Source: Nitrososphaerota archaeon
GTDB lineage: Archaea > Thermoproteota > Nitrososphaeria > Nitrososphaerales > Nitrosopumilaceae
Direction: 5' to 3'
Length of the DNA: 59,119 nucleotides
Assembly: GCA_013288545.1 (NCBI GenBank)
Contig: JABDBR010000006.1
Location: 1,277 to 60,395 of the forward strand
How positions within the stretch are numbered: the stretch's first letter is position 1; every line of letters begins with the position of its first letter. Position numbers and translations under genes: made by a program. Shown here piece after piece: positions 1 to 9,090 of the stretch. The notes beneath the pieces are model-generated. The model was given only the letters and a program-made list of their open reading frames with translations. It was not told where the DNA came from and searched no databases.

Positions 1-760
1 GTTTAATTATAATAGAAAAATAATGCCGGTGTTACTAGCTTCCTTGACGATAGGAATCAATTTGATCTTTATTTTACGAAGTAATCTAAAACAATCAAAT
101 GAAGTTCTGATAAAAAATGAAAAGCTGACTGCTATAGGAAATTTATCTGCAAGAATATCTCATGATTTGAGAAATACGCTTACAGTGATCAAAAGCGAAG
201 TCTCTCTAATCTCTTTTCAAGATGTCAAGGATGAAAAAATGAATGCAAGGCTACGACATTTGACACAAGCAATTGATAAAATGGACCATCAGATTGGGGG
301 AGTCTTGGATTTTGTAAGGGAAAGGCCATTGAAAATTGAGAGATTTTCATCAAATGAATTGGTATCTAACACTCTTGAAAATATCTCTGTTCCAGATGGA
401 ATTCAAATTGTAACTCCTATGAAGGATATTTCTATGACTGGAGACTTTGTTCAGCTGGAAATTGTCTTATCCAATATAATTATCAACTCGATACAGGCAA
501 TGGGAGAATCAGGCAAGATCACAATATCTGTAGAGGACAAGCAGGATACATTTGTAATTAGTGTAACAGATACGGGCCCTGGAATACCAGAGAAATACGT
601 GGCCAAAATATTTGAGCCATTGTTTACAACAAAACAACGAGGTACCGGTTTGGGATTGGCCAGTTGTAGGACAATAATAAAAAGCCACGGAGGAGAAATT
701 TGGGTAAAAAATAATCCTACTACATTTACCATTCAGTTGCCTAAAACAAAAGAACTCTGA
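1..760 (+). CDS. Sensor histidine kinase, 5' part cut by the window edge
   Basis: C-terminal part of a two-component sensor kinase. The first ATG in the window is at 23, but the frame is open leftwards to base 2 with no stop, so the real start probably lies outside the window. Counting from that ATG, residues 1-18 are hydrophobic and look like the end of a membrane segment. The phospho-acceptor H box ISHDLRN follows with His47, then the ATPase N box around NIIINSIQAM (151-160), the G1 box DTGPG (183-187) and the G2 box GTGLGL (207-212). It should autophosphorylate on His47 and pass the phosphate to a response regulator, but none is encoded nearby. Its catalytic half resembles the kinase at 7619-8740, which suggests paralogy. 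The input signal cannot be read from this fragment. Confidence 0.88.
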   Translation, partial: FNYNRKIMPVLLASLTIGINLIFILRSNLKQSNEVLIKNEKLTAIGNLSARISHDLRNTLTVIKSEVSLISFQDVKDEKMNARLRHLTQAIDKMDHQIGGVLDFVRERPLKIERFSSNELVSNTLENISVPDGIQIVTPMKDISMTGDFVQLEIVLSNIIINSIQAMGESGKITISVEDKQDTFVISVTDTGPGIPEKYVAKIFEPLFTTKQRGTGLGLASCRTIIKSHGGEIWVKNNPTTFTIQLPKTKEL

Positions 761-928
761 TTCTACGATTAATGGATTTACCAGAAACCCTGCGGAAATA
801 CGAATTCTTTGGTTATGATATGGTGTATACCGACTTGTAGAATTTGAACTGGTTAAACTCTAAAACTGATGTAATTTGTACGTGTAAATCTCTTAAAGAA
901 TTAAATTGCTACATTTTCGCTGTTCTGT

Positions 929-1204
929 ATGGTAAGAACATGTACCAAATGTAAAAAAGAAATACCAGATGGCATTGAACTTGATCCATTTGCTTCTACA
1001 TATCCATGCTGCAACGAATGTTGGGCTGAATGGAAACAGTATAGAGTCATGGTTATGAACGAAATGAAACTAGACATGTCAATGCCAGATCATCGAAAAG
1101 TAGTAAAAAAGTATGAGAAAGTGTTTGTCGGTGTTTTGACTCCTGAAGGAGATGTTGTCAATTTTGCTGATGAGAGTCAGAGAAAACCGGAAAAGCCAAC
1201 TTAG
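929..1204 (+). CDS. Fe(2+)-trafficking (YggX-like) protein with zinc-finger-type cysteines
   Basis: Small 91-residue soluble protein. The middle (about residues 32-67: WAEW, VMNEMKLDM, DHRKVV) matches the pattern of YggX/Fe(2+)-trafficking proteins, where WxxW, LINEKKLN and HRKLL occur in the same order. Those proteins protect Fe-S clusters from oxidation. Unlike textbook YggX, it has two cysteine clusters, CxxC at 5-8 and CCxxC at 27-31, able to bind zinc or iron. A TATA-like stretch (ttaaat) lies about 25 bases before the ATG, consistent with a leaderless transcript. Family assignment is by motif reading and the iron role is inferred. Confidence 0.6.
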   Translation: MVRTCTKCKKEIPDGIELDPFASTYPCCNECWAEWKQYRVMVMNEMKLDMSMPDHRKVVKKYEKVFVGVLTPEGDVVNFADESQRKPEKPT

Positions 1205-1662
1205 GTAAATATCTTATTTTTTGCCATTTCTGGAATTATCATGTAAAGTTTTTTTCTATCTTTATCATCCAACGATTCTAGTATTTTCTTGATGGTTGTA
1301 GAAAGTATGGATTTCTGGTCCGCTGATAATGACATGTAAATTTCAAAAATTCCATCTAGGTTAAAGGCAATTAGCTTTTCTGGATGATGTATGATTTCAT
1401 TTACATAACTTGAAAACATGATTGTTCTTTGTTCTTCAGACAAGTTACATAGAATTTCAAGCCAGGTCTTAAACAAAGTAGAAAATTTGTCAAATGGTAT
1501 TGTGGGCCCTGCTTGTAATGCATTATTTATGATCTCTTTCTTGTCCTCTTGGATCATGGAAAAAAATTCTGATAACCTCTTGTGCAGTATTGGTTTTCTT
1601 AGAAATTCAGGAAGGCCTGCTAAATTTACTATGATATTTCCAGCATGATTTGGAGAAGACAT
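1201..1662 (-). CDS. Conserved hypothetical helical protein
   Basis: 153-residue soluble, mostly helical protein with no motif I recognise. It has no signal peptide, membrane segment or cysteine cluster. The start is supported by an A/T-rich TATA-like box on the minus strand around 1683-1693, about 26 bases upstream of the ATG, as in leaderless archaeal transcripts. Its 3' end overlaps the last 4 bases of the convergent YggX-like gene. It is divergent from purA. It may be a lineage-specific protein, and no function is proposed. Confidence 0.7.
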   Translation of the reverse strand: MSSPNHAGNIIVNLAGLPEFLRKPILHKRLSEFFSMIQEDKKEIINNALQAGPTIPFDKFSTLFKTWLEILCNLSEEQRTIMFSSYVNEIIHHPEKLIAFNLDGIFEIYMSLSADQKSILSTTIKKILESLDDKDRKKLYMIIPEMAKNKIFT

Positions 1663-1743
1663 GTGAATCTAGGCCTTGGATCTCTTCTAAAATCGTATTG
1701 TTAAGATTTGGCTTAAATATATCCGGTTATGCTCTCCATGTGT

Positions 1744-2745
1744 ATGCCTTCTACAGTTATCGTTGGTGGTTTTTATGGTGATGAGGGAAAAGGAAAGATC
1801 GTCTCTTATCTTGCTATGAAAGATAATCCGACAGTAGCAGTTCGAGGTGGAGTGGGACCTAATGCTGGACATACAATTGAACATGAAAATAAAAAATACA
1901 AAGTTAGAATGCTACCAAGTGCTTTTCTGAATCCCCGTACTAGATTGCTCATAGGGCCAGGAGTTGTAGTGAGCCCTGAAGTACTTCTAAAGGAAATAGA
2001 AGAGTTTGGCACTCAAGATAGGTCATTTGTGGATTTTCAATGCGGTATAATAGAAGAGTCACACAGAACAACAGACTCTGCTGGCAGGCTAAAACAATCC
2101 ATAGGTAGTACTGGAACAGGTACAGGGCCTGCTAATGCAGATAGGGCAATGCGTACACTAAAGCTTGCAAGAGATATTGATTCTCTTACTTTGTATCTTG
2201 ATGATATTCCTAATCAAGTAAATTTTGCACTTGACAGAAAAGAAAATGTAATAGTAGAAGGAACACAAGGAACATTTCTTTCATTGTGGCATGGTACATA
2301 CCCATTTGTTACATCAAAAGATGTTACTGCGTCTGCAATATGCGCTGATGTTGGAATTGGACCAAAAAGTGTTGATGAGGTGCTTGTTGTTTTCAAATCT
2401 TTTGTTACTAGGGTTGGAGAAGGTCCTCTAAAGAATGAAATTTCTCCAGAAAAGGCAGTGGCAAAAGGATGGCAAGAAGTGGGAACGGTAACTGGACGCC
2501 AAAGACGCGCAGCTGAATTTGATTTTGATCTTGCAAAAAGATCAATCATGCTAAACAGTGCCACACAGTTAGGAATGACAAAACTTGACGTGGTCTTTCC
2601 TGAATGTGCACACATGCAATCATTTTCAGATTTGAGTTCTCCTGCCAAGTATTTTATTAAAAATATTGAAGATCAACTCAAAGTACCTGTTACACTTATT
2701 GGTACTGGACCTGATGTAAATGACATAATTGACCGAAGACAATAG
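1744..2745 (+). CDS. purA: Adenylosuccinate synthetase
   Basis: Catalyses GTP-dependent condensation of IMP with aspartate to adenylosuccinate, the first committed step to AMP, in the cytoplasm. The P-loop-like GFYGDEGKGK is at the N-terminus and the IMP-site GGVGPNAGHT follows about 25 residues later. The length of 333 residues fits the short archaeal form, against roughly 430 in bacteria. Three in-frame ATGs lie at 1729, 1738 and 1744. I chose 1744 because the TATA-like box cttaaatata at 1712-1721 predicts a transcript starting at about 1742. Starting at 1729 would put the codon too close to the box. No purB is nearby. Confidence 0.95.
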   Translation: MPSTVIVGGFYGDEGKGKIVSYLAMKDNPTVAVRGGVGPNAGHTIEHENKKYKVRMLPSAFLNPRTRLLIGPGVVVSPEVLLKEIEEFGTQDRSFVDFQCGIIEESHRTTDSAGRLKQSIGSTGTGTGPANADRAMRTLKLARDIDSLTLYLDDIPNQVNFALDRKENVIVEGTQGTFLSLWHGTYPFVTSKDVTASAICADVGIGPKSVDEVLVVFKSFVTRVGEGPLKNEISPEKAVAKGWQEVGTVTGRQRRAAEFDFDLAKRSIMLNSATQLGMTKLDVVFPECAHMQSFSDLSSPAKYFIKNIEDQLKVPVTLIGTGPDVNDIIDRRQ

Positions 2746-2788
2746 GAAAAACAGAATCATAAACGACTACTTTTAATGTGGATGGTTT

Positions 2789-3457
2789 TTGAGAAATCCT
2801 ATGGCAAAACTTCCTTTTTACATTGAAGTATCTGACATGACTGAATTTTCAAGAATGGTGTGTGCGTTGGAAAGAGTTCCACGTACTGCATTTTCCTTTG
2901 AACTTGATGGAAAAAACATAATCTCAGTTCAGATGGATCTTCTCAAGGAGAGGTCTGTCAATTACTATGTCCAGACAGACAAAAATGGACACTATCTTTC
3001 GTATGGATTCAAGGCAGGAAAAGAAGACTTTGATGTTGTCAATACTGTCTCAAATCCCATGTATCTTTACTCGCCAATTATACGAGTAAAATCACTTCCT
3101 GAGACACTCAAGCCTGAAACTACATCACCTCCTGAAGTTGTATACCAACCAATTGAGCTTGAGGATCTTACAAGTTTAATCAAACTAAGTTATGGATTTG
3201 AAGAGTCTCCATTTCCACTCTTTGCTTTTCCAGATGGCAATAAATGGAATGTGGGAGTCTTCATGAATTTCAACGAATCAGATGAAACTTCATACTTTTG
3301 TCATATCAAACTTGATTCTGAACCAACAAAACCATTTCTAAGATATTCTAGCAAAGATGGCGCAGAACCATCTTTTGTTAATACGGTAAATGACCATGGG
3401 TACTCATACCTCAAAGTAATAAAACTCAAAGGTAAGCATCCTCTAGTCAAGCTATGA
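2789..3457 (+). CDS. Conserved hypothetical protein
   Basis: 222-residue soluble protein with mixed strand/helix composition and no recognised catalytic motif. Residues 1-90 and 130-222 look like two related halves: each has a hydrophobic helix region followed by strands ending in aromatic-rich stretches (NYYVQTD, ETSYFCHIKLD). This suggests an internal duplication, though the similarity is weak. An alternative start at the ATG of MAKLPFY (2801) would shorten it by four residues. It overlaps pyrF by 4 bases (ATGA), so translation of the two is probably coupled. Function unknown. Confidence 0.75.
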   Translation: MRNPMAKLPFYIEVSDMTEFSRMVCALERVPRTAFSFELDGKNIISVQMDLLKERSVNYYVQTDKNGHYLSYGFKAGKEDFDVVNTVSNPMYLYSPIIRVKSLPETLKPETTSPPEVVYQPIELEDLTSLIKLSYGFEESPFPLFAFPDGNKWNVGVFMNFNESDETSYFCHIKLDSEPTKPFLRYSSKDGAEPSFVNTVNDHGYSYLKVIKLKGKHPLVKL

Positions 3458-4203
3458 GTAGTTTTAGAAATAGAATAAAAGATTCTTCTTCTAGAAGCTC
3501 TGTAATATTAGCAAATGATCTTGATGGCGTAAATCTAGAGTTACTTGAAAAACATACTCTGAAAAACATCAAAATGCTTGGAAACTATCTATGTGCTATT
3601 AAATTTAATTTTCATCTCTTGTTGCCCTTAGGCGAAAAAAGCATCAAAAAAATAAACAAAACTGCACATGATTTTGGACTGCAAACAATCGCTGACATCA
3701 AGCTAAATGACATTGGAAATACTAACATGGTAACTTTGCAAAGGCTCTGGCACAGTGGATTTGATGCTGTAATAGCCAACCCAATAATGGGACCTGAAAA
3801 TTTATCACAGCTTGTAAAAAACGCTCACGATGATAATAGGGGTGTCATAACCTTGGTGCACATGAGCCATCCGGGAGCAAAGATGGGATATGGCCTGAGA
3901 GTACAAGATCCAACTAGTGGAAAAATGTCAAACATTCATGATCTTTTCCTAAAGTGGTCTTATTCGCTCCACGTTGATGGTATTGTTGTTGGTGCAACCG
4001 TTCCAAAACTCATAGAACTATCAAACAAGAAAGCAAAGGGAAGGCTTGAGATCTATTCGCCTGGAGTTGGGACTCAGGGTGGGGATCCAAAAAGTACACT
4101 GGATGCCGGTGCGAACTATTTGATTGTTGGAAGAACCATTCTGAATTCAAAAAATCCTCAACTTGAAGCAAAAAAACTCCAAGAGTTAACCCTCCGATTA
4201 TAG
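3454..4203 (+). CDS. pyrF: Orotidine 5'-phosphate decarboxylase
   Basis: Converts OMP to UMP, the last step of de novo UMP synthesis. The catalytic signature DIKLNDIGNT lies at residues 81-90, with the family's Lys83 and Asp86 in the DxKxxD pattern. An upstream Lys50 in AIKFN fits the first catalytic lysine. The phosphate-binding end, SPGVGTQGGDP and later LIVGRTI, is also present. The length of 249 residues is normal. The start overlaps the upstream hypothetical gene by 4 bases. The 3' end overlaps the convergent Nudix gene by 6 bases. pyrD-pyrK lie far away at 29.5 kb, so the pathway is scattered. Confidence 0.95.
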   Translation: MSSFRNRIKDSSSRSSVILANDLDGVNLELLEKHTLKNIKMLGNYLCAIKFNFHLLLPLGEKSIKKINKTAHDFGLQTIADIKLNDIGNTNMVTLQRLWHSGFDAVIANPIMGPENLSQLVKNAHDDNRGVITLVHMSHPGAKMGYGLRVQDPTSGKMSNIHDLFLKWSYSLHVDGIVVGATVPKLIELSNKKAKGRLEIYSPGVGTQGGDPKSTLDAGANYLIVGRTILNSKNPQLEAKKLQELTLRL

Positions 4204-4602
4204 GTCCTTGACTTTTCTGAATAATTTTTGAGCCGTCTTGTAAGTCAATTTGGCAAGTGCATCATCAAAGCTTAGCCATGTATAGTCTCGATGTTCATGC
4301 GATAAAATAACTTCCTCTGTTTTTGTATTTGATAAAAAGAAGACAACTTCCTTGTGTATTACTTGACCGTCTCGTTGATAATGATATTCTACCTTGTCTT
4401 CAAATCCATCAACAAATGTAATGTCTGTTATTCCAGTCTCTTCTCTTATCTCTCTTAGAACAGTTTGCTTGAAAGTCTCGCCCTCCTCAATATTTCCCTT
4501 GACAAAATCCCAGTGACCTGAAGGGTAGTTCAAAAGCAAGTATAGCTTGCCTTTAGGCGATTGGCGATAAATGACTGAACCTGCAGATCTTTCTTCTAAC
4601 AT
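4198..4602 (-). CDS. Nudix hydrolase (Ap4A-hydrolase-like)
   Basis: 134-residue Nudix hydrolase of the diadenosine-polyphosphate type. The Nudix box Gx5Ex7REUxEExGU is perfect: G36, E42, then REIREETGI from residue 50. An N-terminal SAGSVIYR plus WDFVKGNIE is typical of the Ap4A hydrolase branch (bis(5'-nucleosyl)-tetraphosphatase). It probably cleaves Ap4A or a similar dinucleotide. It lies 29 bases downstream of uppS on the same strand and could be the last gene of the DUF373-uppS-Nudix run. The exact substrate cannot be read from the sequence. Confidence 0.9.
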   Translation of the reverse strand: MLEERSAGSVIYRQSPKGKLYLLLNYPSGHWDFVKGNIEEGETFKQTVLREIREETGITDITFVDGFEDKVEYHYQRDGQVIHKEVVFFLSNTKTEEVILSHEHRDYTWLSFDDALAKLTYKTAQKLFRKVKDL

Positions 4603-4631
4603 TACAAAAGGAGTTCTTATGTCCTGTATTT

Positions 4632-5393
4632 CTATTTTCCAAGCCTGCGGCCTCTTTTTTGAAAAGTCCTAATTGCACGCATTAGATCTATCTTTCTGAA
4701 TTCGGGCCAGTATACATCCATAAAGACAAGCTCACTGTAGGCGCTTTGCCAAAGTAGAAAACCGCTTAATCTCTTTTCACCAGACGTTCTTAATATCATG
4801 TCTGGAGATGATTGCGGTAAATGTGAAGTATAAAGACTGGATTCGATTACTTCCTTGTCAATTTGATTGACATCAAGAGAACCGTCTTTTATTCTAGATC
4901 CAATCTTTTTAATTGCGTCAACAAGCTCATCTTGTCCTCCATACGCTATTGCAATGTTTAGGTAATGATCATCATAATCTTTTGTAACTTCCTCAAGCTT
5001 GTTGAGAATCTCTCTTAGAAAATCTGGTAATAATTCAATACTGCCAATGGCCTTTACCTTCATGCGGTTCTTGTGTATTCTTGGATCGTTGAATAACTTG
5101 TGTAATCGTTCATTTATCAATTCATAAAGATAATCTAATTCGTCGTCTTTTCTATTGAGGTTTTCTGCTGATAGTACATACAGCGTAATTATTTTGATAT
5201 TTAGTTCTTCACACCAATCCAGTAACTTTTCTACAGCATCGGCACCTCTAAAGTGACCATCTATCTTCATAATCAGATTGCGTTTTGCCCATCTCCTATT
5301 CCCATCCAAAATTATGGCAACGTGTTTTGGCATCTCTCCACTTTGAATATCGTTTTCTAATCTTCTAGAGTATAGACTGTATAAACCGCCCAA
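4632..5393 (-). CDS. uppS: Cis-prenyltransferase (undecaprenyl diphosphate synthase family)
   Basis: Makes long-chain cis-polyprenyl diphosphate from isopentenyl diphosphate. In archaea the product becomes the dolichol-type carrier for surface glycosylation. The diagnostic AIILDGNRRWAKR is at residues 26-38, with the catalytic Asp30. The second signature, RTSGEKRLSGF followed by WQSAYSELVF, lies near residue 205. The length of 253 residues is standard. It sits 17 bases after the DUF373 membrane protein gene on the same strand, so the two are probably co-transcribed. Confidence 0.93.
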   Translation of the reverse strand: MGGLYSLYSRRLENDIQSGEMPKHVAIILDGNRRWAKRNLIMKIDGHFRGADAVEKLLDWCEELNIKIITLYVLSAENLNRKDDELDYLYELINERLHKLFNDPRIHKNRMKVKAIGSIELLPDFLREILNKLEEVTKDYDDHYLNIAIAYGGQDELVDAIKKIGSRIKDGSLDVNQIDKEVIESSLYTSHLPQSSPDMILRTSGEKRLSGFLLWQSAYSELVFMDVYWPEFRKIDLMRAIRTFQKRGRRLGK

Positions 5394-5410
5394 GTTGAGA
5401 ACTTTGTCTT

Positions 5411-6556
5411 TTATTCTGATAATACTTCGCCACCCTTCTTCTTTCTGTATTTATGGAAGAGTAAGGATGCTGATATCAGTATTACTGCAAGACCGATTAG
5501 TAACGGCGGGAGGAGAGTAAACGGGCTTTCTCCTTTTATCATAATTGTGGTAAATTGAGAAACAACTGGATATAGTGTAACTAGTACGATGAGTCTTAGA
5601 ATGTCTGTAATTGATCTAATACTTCCCTTGAACCAACTGCTTAGCAATGAACCTCCAAAAATACATCCTATTCCCATCCAAAGGAAAGGTAACATTCCTG
5701 ATACAAAGAGTCCAGTTGTTTGCTGATTCAAAACTAATTTCAAAATACTGTCAGGTTTTGTAGTAATGCCGGGTACTGCTGCACCTATGCCTGCTGTCAA
5801 TGACGCAAGAATCATGACAATTCCTGCTACCAGTGTAAATGTTCGTATAAATCCTCCAGGTGTAGGTTTGTTCCAATTTGTCCATGCTCTATCAATATCA
5901 AAAGCTCTGATTAGAAACGCTCCTCCCAGAATACTAACTAGAACTGCAAATATTTCTCTGGTTAATCCAAGAACGGTAGCTACTCCACCTATTAGCAAAA
6001 GCATTCCTGGAACACCTAAAAAGAACTTTGAATATTTTGAATCAAATGCAATTGTCTTGAGGTATCTTCCCAATACTGCATAAGAATATTCCACGGTCCT
6101 ACTTGCTCGCATGACTACTCTTTTTACAGAAACTATTGGCAAAACATTTTGAATTATTGGTATAACACTTTCATCATCTTCTCCATCAGATACTATCACA
6201 GCTCCATTTGCTGCAAATCTCAATGCAATTGTTTTTACTTGGGAAACTATTTTTTCATCTCCTTGTACACCTTTGTTCTGAGTACCAGAAACTAGGGCAA
6301 CCTCTGCTTGGTATCCCTTGCTTGTCAAATCTTCAAATGTTTTAACAGCTGCAAAAATTGAATTGGAATCTGCATCTTCTGGATCCTCTAACGCAAGCCT
6401 TTGAGCTGCCTCAATGCATGCGTTGCGCCCAACCACTGGAGTGATAACTCCTGCCTTGATCCCTATATCGTCATCTCTGTCAACACAAATCACCAAGAGT
6501 CTACTGGTCTTAGTCTCAGTTGTTCCACTTTGTAGTCCAGCTTCTTTTGTTGACAT
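5411..6556 (-). CDS. DUF373 family membrane protein
   Basis: 381-residue protein of the archaeal DUF373 family. A soluble N-terminal part opens with LLVICVDRDDDIGIKAG and the GRNACIEAAQRLALEDPEDADSN region typical of this family. It is followed from about residue 165 by around six hydrophobic membrane segments, ending in a basic tail. The family's function is unknown. The DxDDD-type motif at the N-terminus may bind metal or nucleotide, which is inference. It is the first gene of a probable operon with uppS and a Nudix hydrolase. The start ATG is followed by a normal N-terminus and the upstream region is AT-rich. Confidence 0.88.
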   Translation of the reverse strand: MSTKEAGLQSGTTETKTSRLLVICVDRDDDIGIKAGVITPVVGRNACIEAAQRLALEDPEDADSNSIFAAVKTFEDLTSKGYQAEVALVSGTQNKGVQGDEKIVSQVKTIALRFAANGAVIVSDGEDDESVIPIIQNVLPIVSVKRVVMRASRTVEYSYAVLGRYLKTIAFDSKYSKFFLGVPGMLLLIGGVATVLGLTREIFAVLVSILGGAFLIRAFDIDRAWTNWNKPTPGGFIRTFTLVAGIVMILASLTAGIGAAVPGITTKPDSILKLVLNQQTTGLFVSGMLPFLWMGIGCIFGGSLLSSWFKGSIRSITDILRLIVLVTLYPVVSQFTTIMIKGESPFTLLPPLLIGLAVILISASLLFHKYRKKKGGEVLSE

Positions 6557-6656
6557 TGTATAGACGAAAATCGCGTTTCCTATTAATTAATGTAGTTTCT
6601 ATCAATTTTTACAAAACCTTCAAGATATCTCACTCTAATCTCACACTTTGGTGATT

Positions 6657-7154
6657 CTATGGACGAGTTTGATTTGATTTTGACATTAAAGAGTCTGACT
6701 CTTGCTTGAGAGAGTCAATCTTTGACATCTCATCACTGATGTCACTAGGAGATGCTCCTCCTTTGATCTTGCTTGCAAGTGATATTGTCTCAGCCAAATA
6801 ATCATTATATTTTTTGAGAGATTCAAAATATGCTCCATAGCTCTGCTTCCATTCTGTAGGTGGATTGCTCTCAATTAGTTCACTTATCAATGAGGTAATC
6901 TGAGATGATGAGATTTGGGCTTGACTTGTAAAATTATCTGGAGATAAGGTCTTGTCTGACAATCCTTTGAGGTTTGACTCTGTATCTGAAATGATGAGTA
7001 AATGTCTCTCTTTTACACTATCTAACTCACTTTTGTAGTCTGAAACAACAACAGAAGAACCATGGTTTTGTGGAAGAAACCATACCACAAAACTTGCTCC
7101 TGAAATGACTGCTAATATTGCAATAGTGATAGCGATGCCTTTCTTGGATGCCAT
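6657..7154 (-). CDS. Membrane-anchored coiled-coil protein of unknown function
   Basis: 165-residue protein with a short basic N-terminus (MASKKG) and one hydrophobic segment (about residues 6-24). A polar, helix-rich outer domain follows and probably forms coiled coil: SLKKYNDYL, DSLKQESDSLMSK. The frame is open to 7280, but I start at 7154. A TATA-like tttaaaag about 20 bases upstream, the MASKK signal-anchor pattern and the odd composition of the upstream 42 codons all favour the internal ATG. Topology suggests the C-terminus faces outside the cell. The function is unknown. Confidence 0.7.
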   Translation of the reverse strand: MASKKGIAITIAILAVISGASFVVWFLPQNHGSSVVVSDYKSELDSVKERHLLIISDTESNLKGLSDKTLSPDNFTSQAQISSSQITSLISELIESNPPTEWKQSYGAYFESLKKYNDYLAETISLASKIKGGASPSDISDEMSKIDSLKQESDSLMSKSNQTRP

Positions 7155-7406
7155 TTGAGTGAGTCTCTTTGAGGCTTTTAAAAGCATAACTACATTCAAC
7201 AATTTGCTTTTTCTCACGCTCAATTTGTTAATTTCATGGTGTTGGATAAGTTCCTCATAAGAAATATCATAAAACTGCATATTTTTATATAAAAACTAGA
7301 TCTATGACCTGAATTAGACCATGTAAAAATTTAACACCCTCTAGTGTATAGTTAAATAATTTTTACAGCGTCTTGCTATATACCACTTCCTTCGTAAGAA
7401 GATGAA

Positions 7407-7550
7407 ATGACTCAAGCATACTGCGTAAAATGCAGAAAAAAAGTCGACATCTCAAATCCAAAGGAAGTTAAGCTAAAGAACGGACGACCTGCGGTAAAGG
7501 GCACATGCCCAAAATGTGGTACTAATGTCTTCCGAATAGGAAAGCCATAA
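7407..7550 (+). CDS. Small zinc-ribbon protein (DUF5679-like)
   Basis: 47-residue protein too short for standard gene calls. It reads MTQAYCVKCRKKVDI at the start and GTCPKCGTNVFRIGKP at the end, with CxxC at 6-9 and CPKC at 34-37. This is a classic four-cysteine zinc ribbon, and the whole pattern matches DUF5679 proteins that are widespread in archaea. It probably binds nucleic acid or a protein partner. An ATG at 7402 runs into a stop after one codon, so 7407 is the start. A T-rich stretch (7558-7580) after the stop may end transcription. Confidence 0.8.
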   Translation: MTQAYCVKCRKKVDISNPKEVKLKNGRPAVKGTCPKCGTNVFRIGKP

Positions 7551-7618
7551 GTACAATTTTCTTCTTTTTCTAAATTTATTAAAAAAACTACAACTGTATT
7601 TGTTTGTCTGAATAAAAT

Positions 7619-8740
7619 TTAGGTAGTTTTGATTGGCTTGAGTTTTGGAAGTGTTATGATAAATGTGGTTCCTTTTCTGATTTGGGTTCTTATCTCAATT
7701 GTACCACCGTGTTTTTCTATGATGCTTTTACAGCTTACCAATCCCAAACCCGTCCCTATCTGTCGGGTTGTAAATAATGGCTCAAACATTTTTTCTATCA
7801 GGTGTTTTGGTATGCCTGGACCTGTATCCTCTACTTCTATTATTGTAGAATCTAATTTATCAATGACTTTTACATGAATACTGCCTTTTTTCTCCATAGC
7901 TTGAACGGCATTTAGTATAAGATTGGAAAAAACAATCTCTATTTTTGATCCATCACATAATATGGCATGGTCTTCTTCTGGAACATTTACTTTTACTTCT
8001 CCCAGATCTATTTTGGATAGTGCTGAATCTAAAATGCTACATAGCGAATGAGTCTCTAGATCTAATGGTTTTGGTAAGACATAGTCAAGAACTTCTTCTA
8101 ATTGATGGGATATTCTGGCAATAGCCCGCTCCATCATTATTATATGATTTTTGTTTTTTTCATTGAGATCAGGGTTTTGTATCTTCATTAGCTCTAGGCT
8201 ATTTCTGATTATTGATATGGGATTTCTAAAGTCATGAGATATTCTTGCAGAGAGATCTCCTATGACATTGAGACTTTTCATCTTGTGTTCTTCGACCTCT
8301 TTTTTTGCATTGTAAATTTCAGTCATATCTCTTATTGCGGTATTGCTTCCCACCAAGGTACCGTCGTTTCCATATAGATTCGCGGCGCTAAGTAAAACTG
8401 GAAATATTGTCTGGTCTTTTCGTTTTAACCATATTTCTCTGCTTGATACAGCTCCTGCCGTTTTCCATGTATGATACGTATCTTGTAACATTCTGAGGCT
8501 GTTTTCTGCTACATGATCAAAAATTGTTTTTCCTATGACCTCTTCTTTTGTATATCCTAGTTTTTCTGCATACGTCTTGTTACAATCTAAAATGATGCCA
8601 TCCAAATTGATTGTTCTATAAAGATCTGGTGAGTTATCGTATAGGTTTCTGTATTTTTCTGCCATCTTTTCATAACGTTCTAACAGAATGTTGAGGTCTT
8701 CTTCTTTGTAATGATATGATTCGTTTTTGTTTTCTATCAC
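7619..8740 (-). CDS. PAS-domain sensor histidine kinase (cytoplasmic)
   Basis: 373-residue soluble kinase. An N-terminal helical stretch (1-40) leads into a PAS domain (about 40-145: LYRTINLDGIILDCNKTYAEKLGY and the usual GKTIFDHV). Then come the H box ARISHDFRNP (His about 167), an N box (NLILNAVQAM), the G1 box DTGPGIP and the G2 box GTGLGLVSC. It has no membrane segment, so it probably senses an internal signal, redox state or a ligand through PAS. The kinase half resembles the gene at the left edge. No response regulator is adjacent. Confidence 0.92.
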   Translation of the reverse strand: MIENKNESYHYKEEDLNILLERYEKMAEKYRNLYDNSPDLYRTINLDGIILDCNKTYAEKLGYTKEEVIGKTIFDHVAENSLRMLQDTYHTWKTAGAVSSREIWLKRKDQTIFPVLLSAANLYGNDGTLVGSNTAIRDMTEIYNAKKEVEEHKMKSLNVIGDLSARISHDFRNPISIIRNSLELMKIQNPDLNEKNKNHIIMMERAIARISHQLEEVLDYVLPKPLDLETHSLCSILDSALSKIDLGEVKVNVPEEDHAILCDGSKIEIVFSNLILNAVQAMEKKGSIHVKVIDKLDSTIIEVEDTGPGIPKHLIEKMFEPLFTTRQIGTGLGLVSCKSIIEKHGGTIEIRTQIRKGTTFIITLPKLKPIKTT

Positions 8741-8852
8741 TTTTTCAGTTTACTCCTAGTCGCTCTCGTTTAATAAATTAAGATGAAAGTCTTATTGGTT
8801 ATGAGGACTTGCTCAGTAACTCTATATTTTTTAATTATTATGATCTGACTTT

Positions 8853-9086
8853 CTAATTTACCAATGTTTCTAACAAAGAATATGCCAATTCATTTTTTAG
8901 CATCTGTATCTGTATTGTATCTCTGAATGTGCTGTCTAATTTTCTCAATTTTAGATACAGTCTAAAAGTCTGCATATGATCCAAACTTGCCTTGTCTGGC
9001 ATCATACCTATTGGATTTAGATTCTTTCCAATAAATTGCCACATTTCTTCAAGTGATGATATGTTTTGGTTTTCTATGATTGACAT
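8853..9086 (-). CDS. Small hypothetical protein
   Basis: 77-residue helical soluble protein that I do not recognise. It follows the 108-residue gene after only 4 bases on the same strand, and a third small gene precedes them, so the three (8853-9604) probably form one operon. It is rich in Leu and Met and has no cysteine, membrane segment or signal peptide. Its context next to a PAS kinase might suggest signalling, but nothing in the sequence shows it. Confidence 0.6.
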   Translation of the reverse strand: MSIIENQNISSLEEMWQFIGKNLNPIGMMPDKASLDHMQTFRLYLKLRKLDSTFRDTIQIQMLKNELAYSLLETLVN

Positions 9087-9090
9087 GTTT

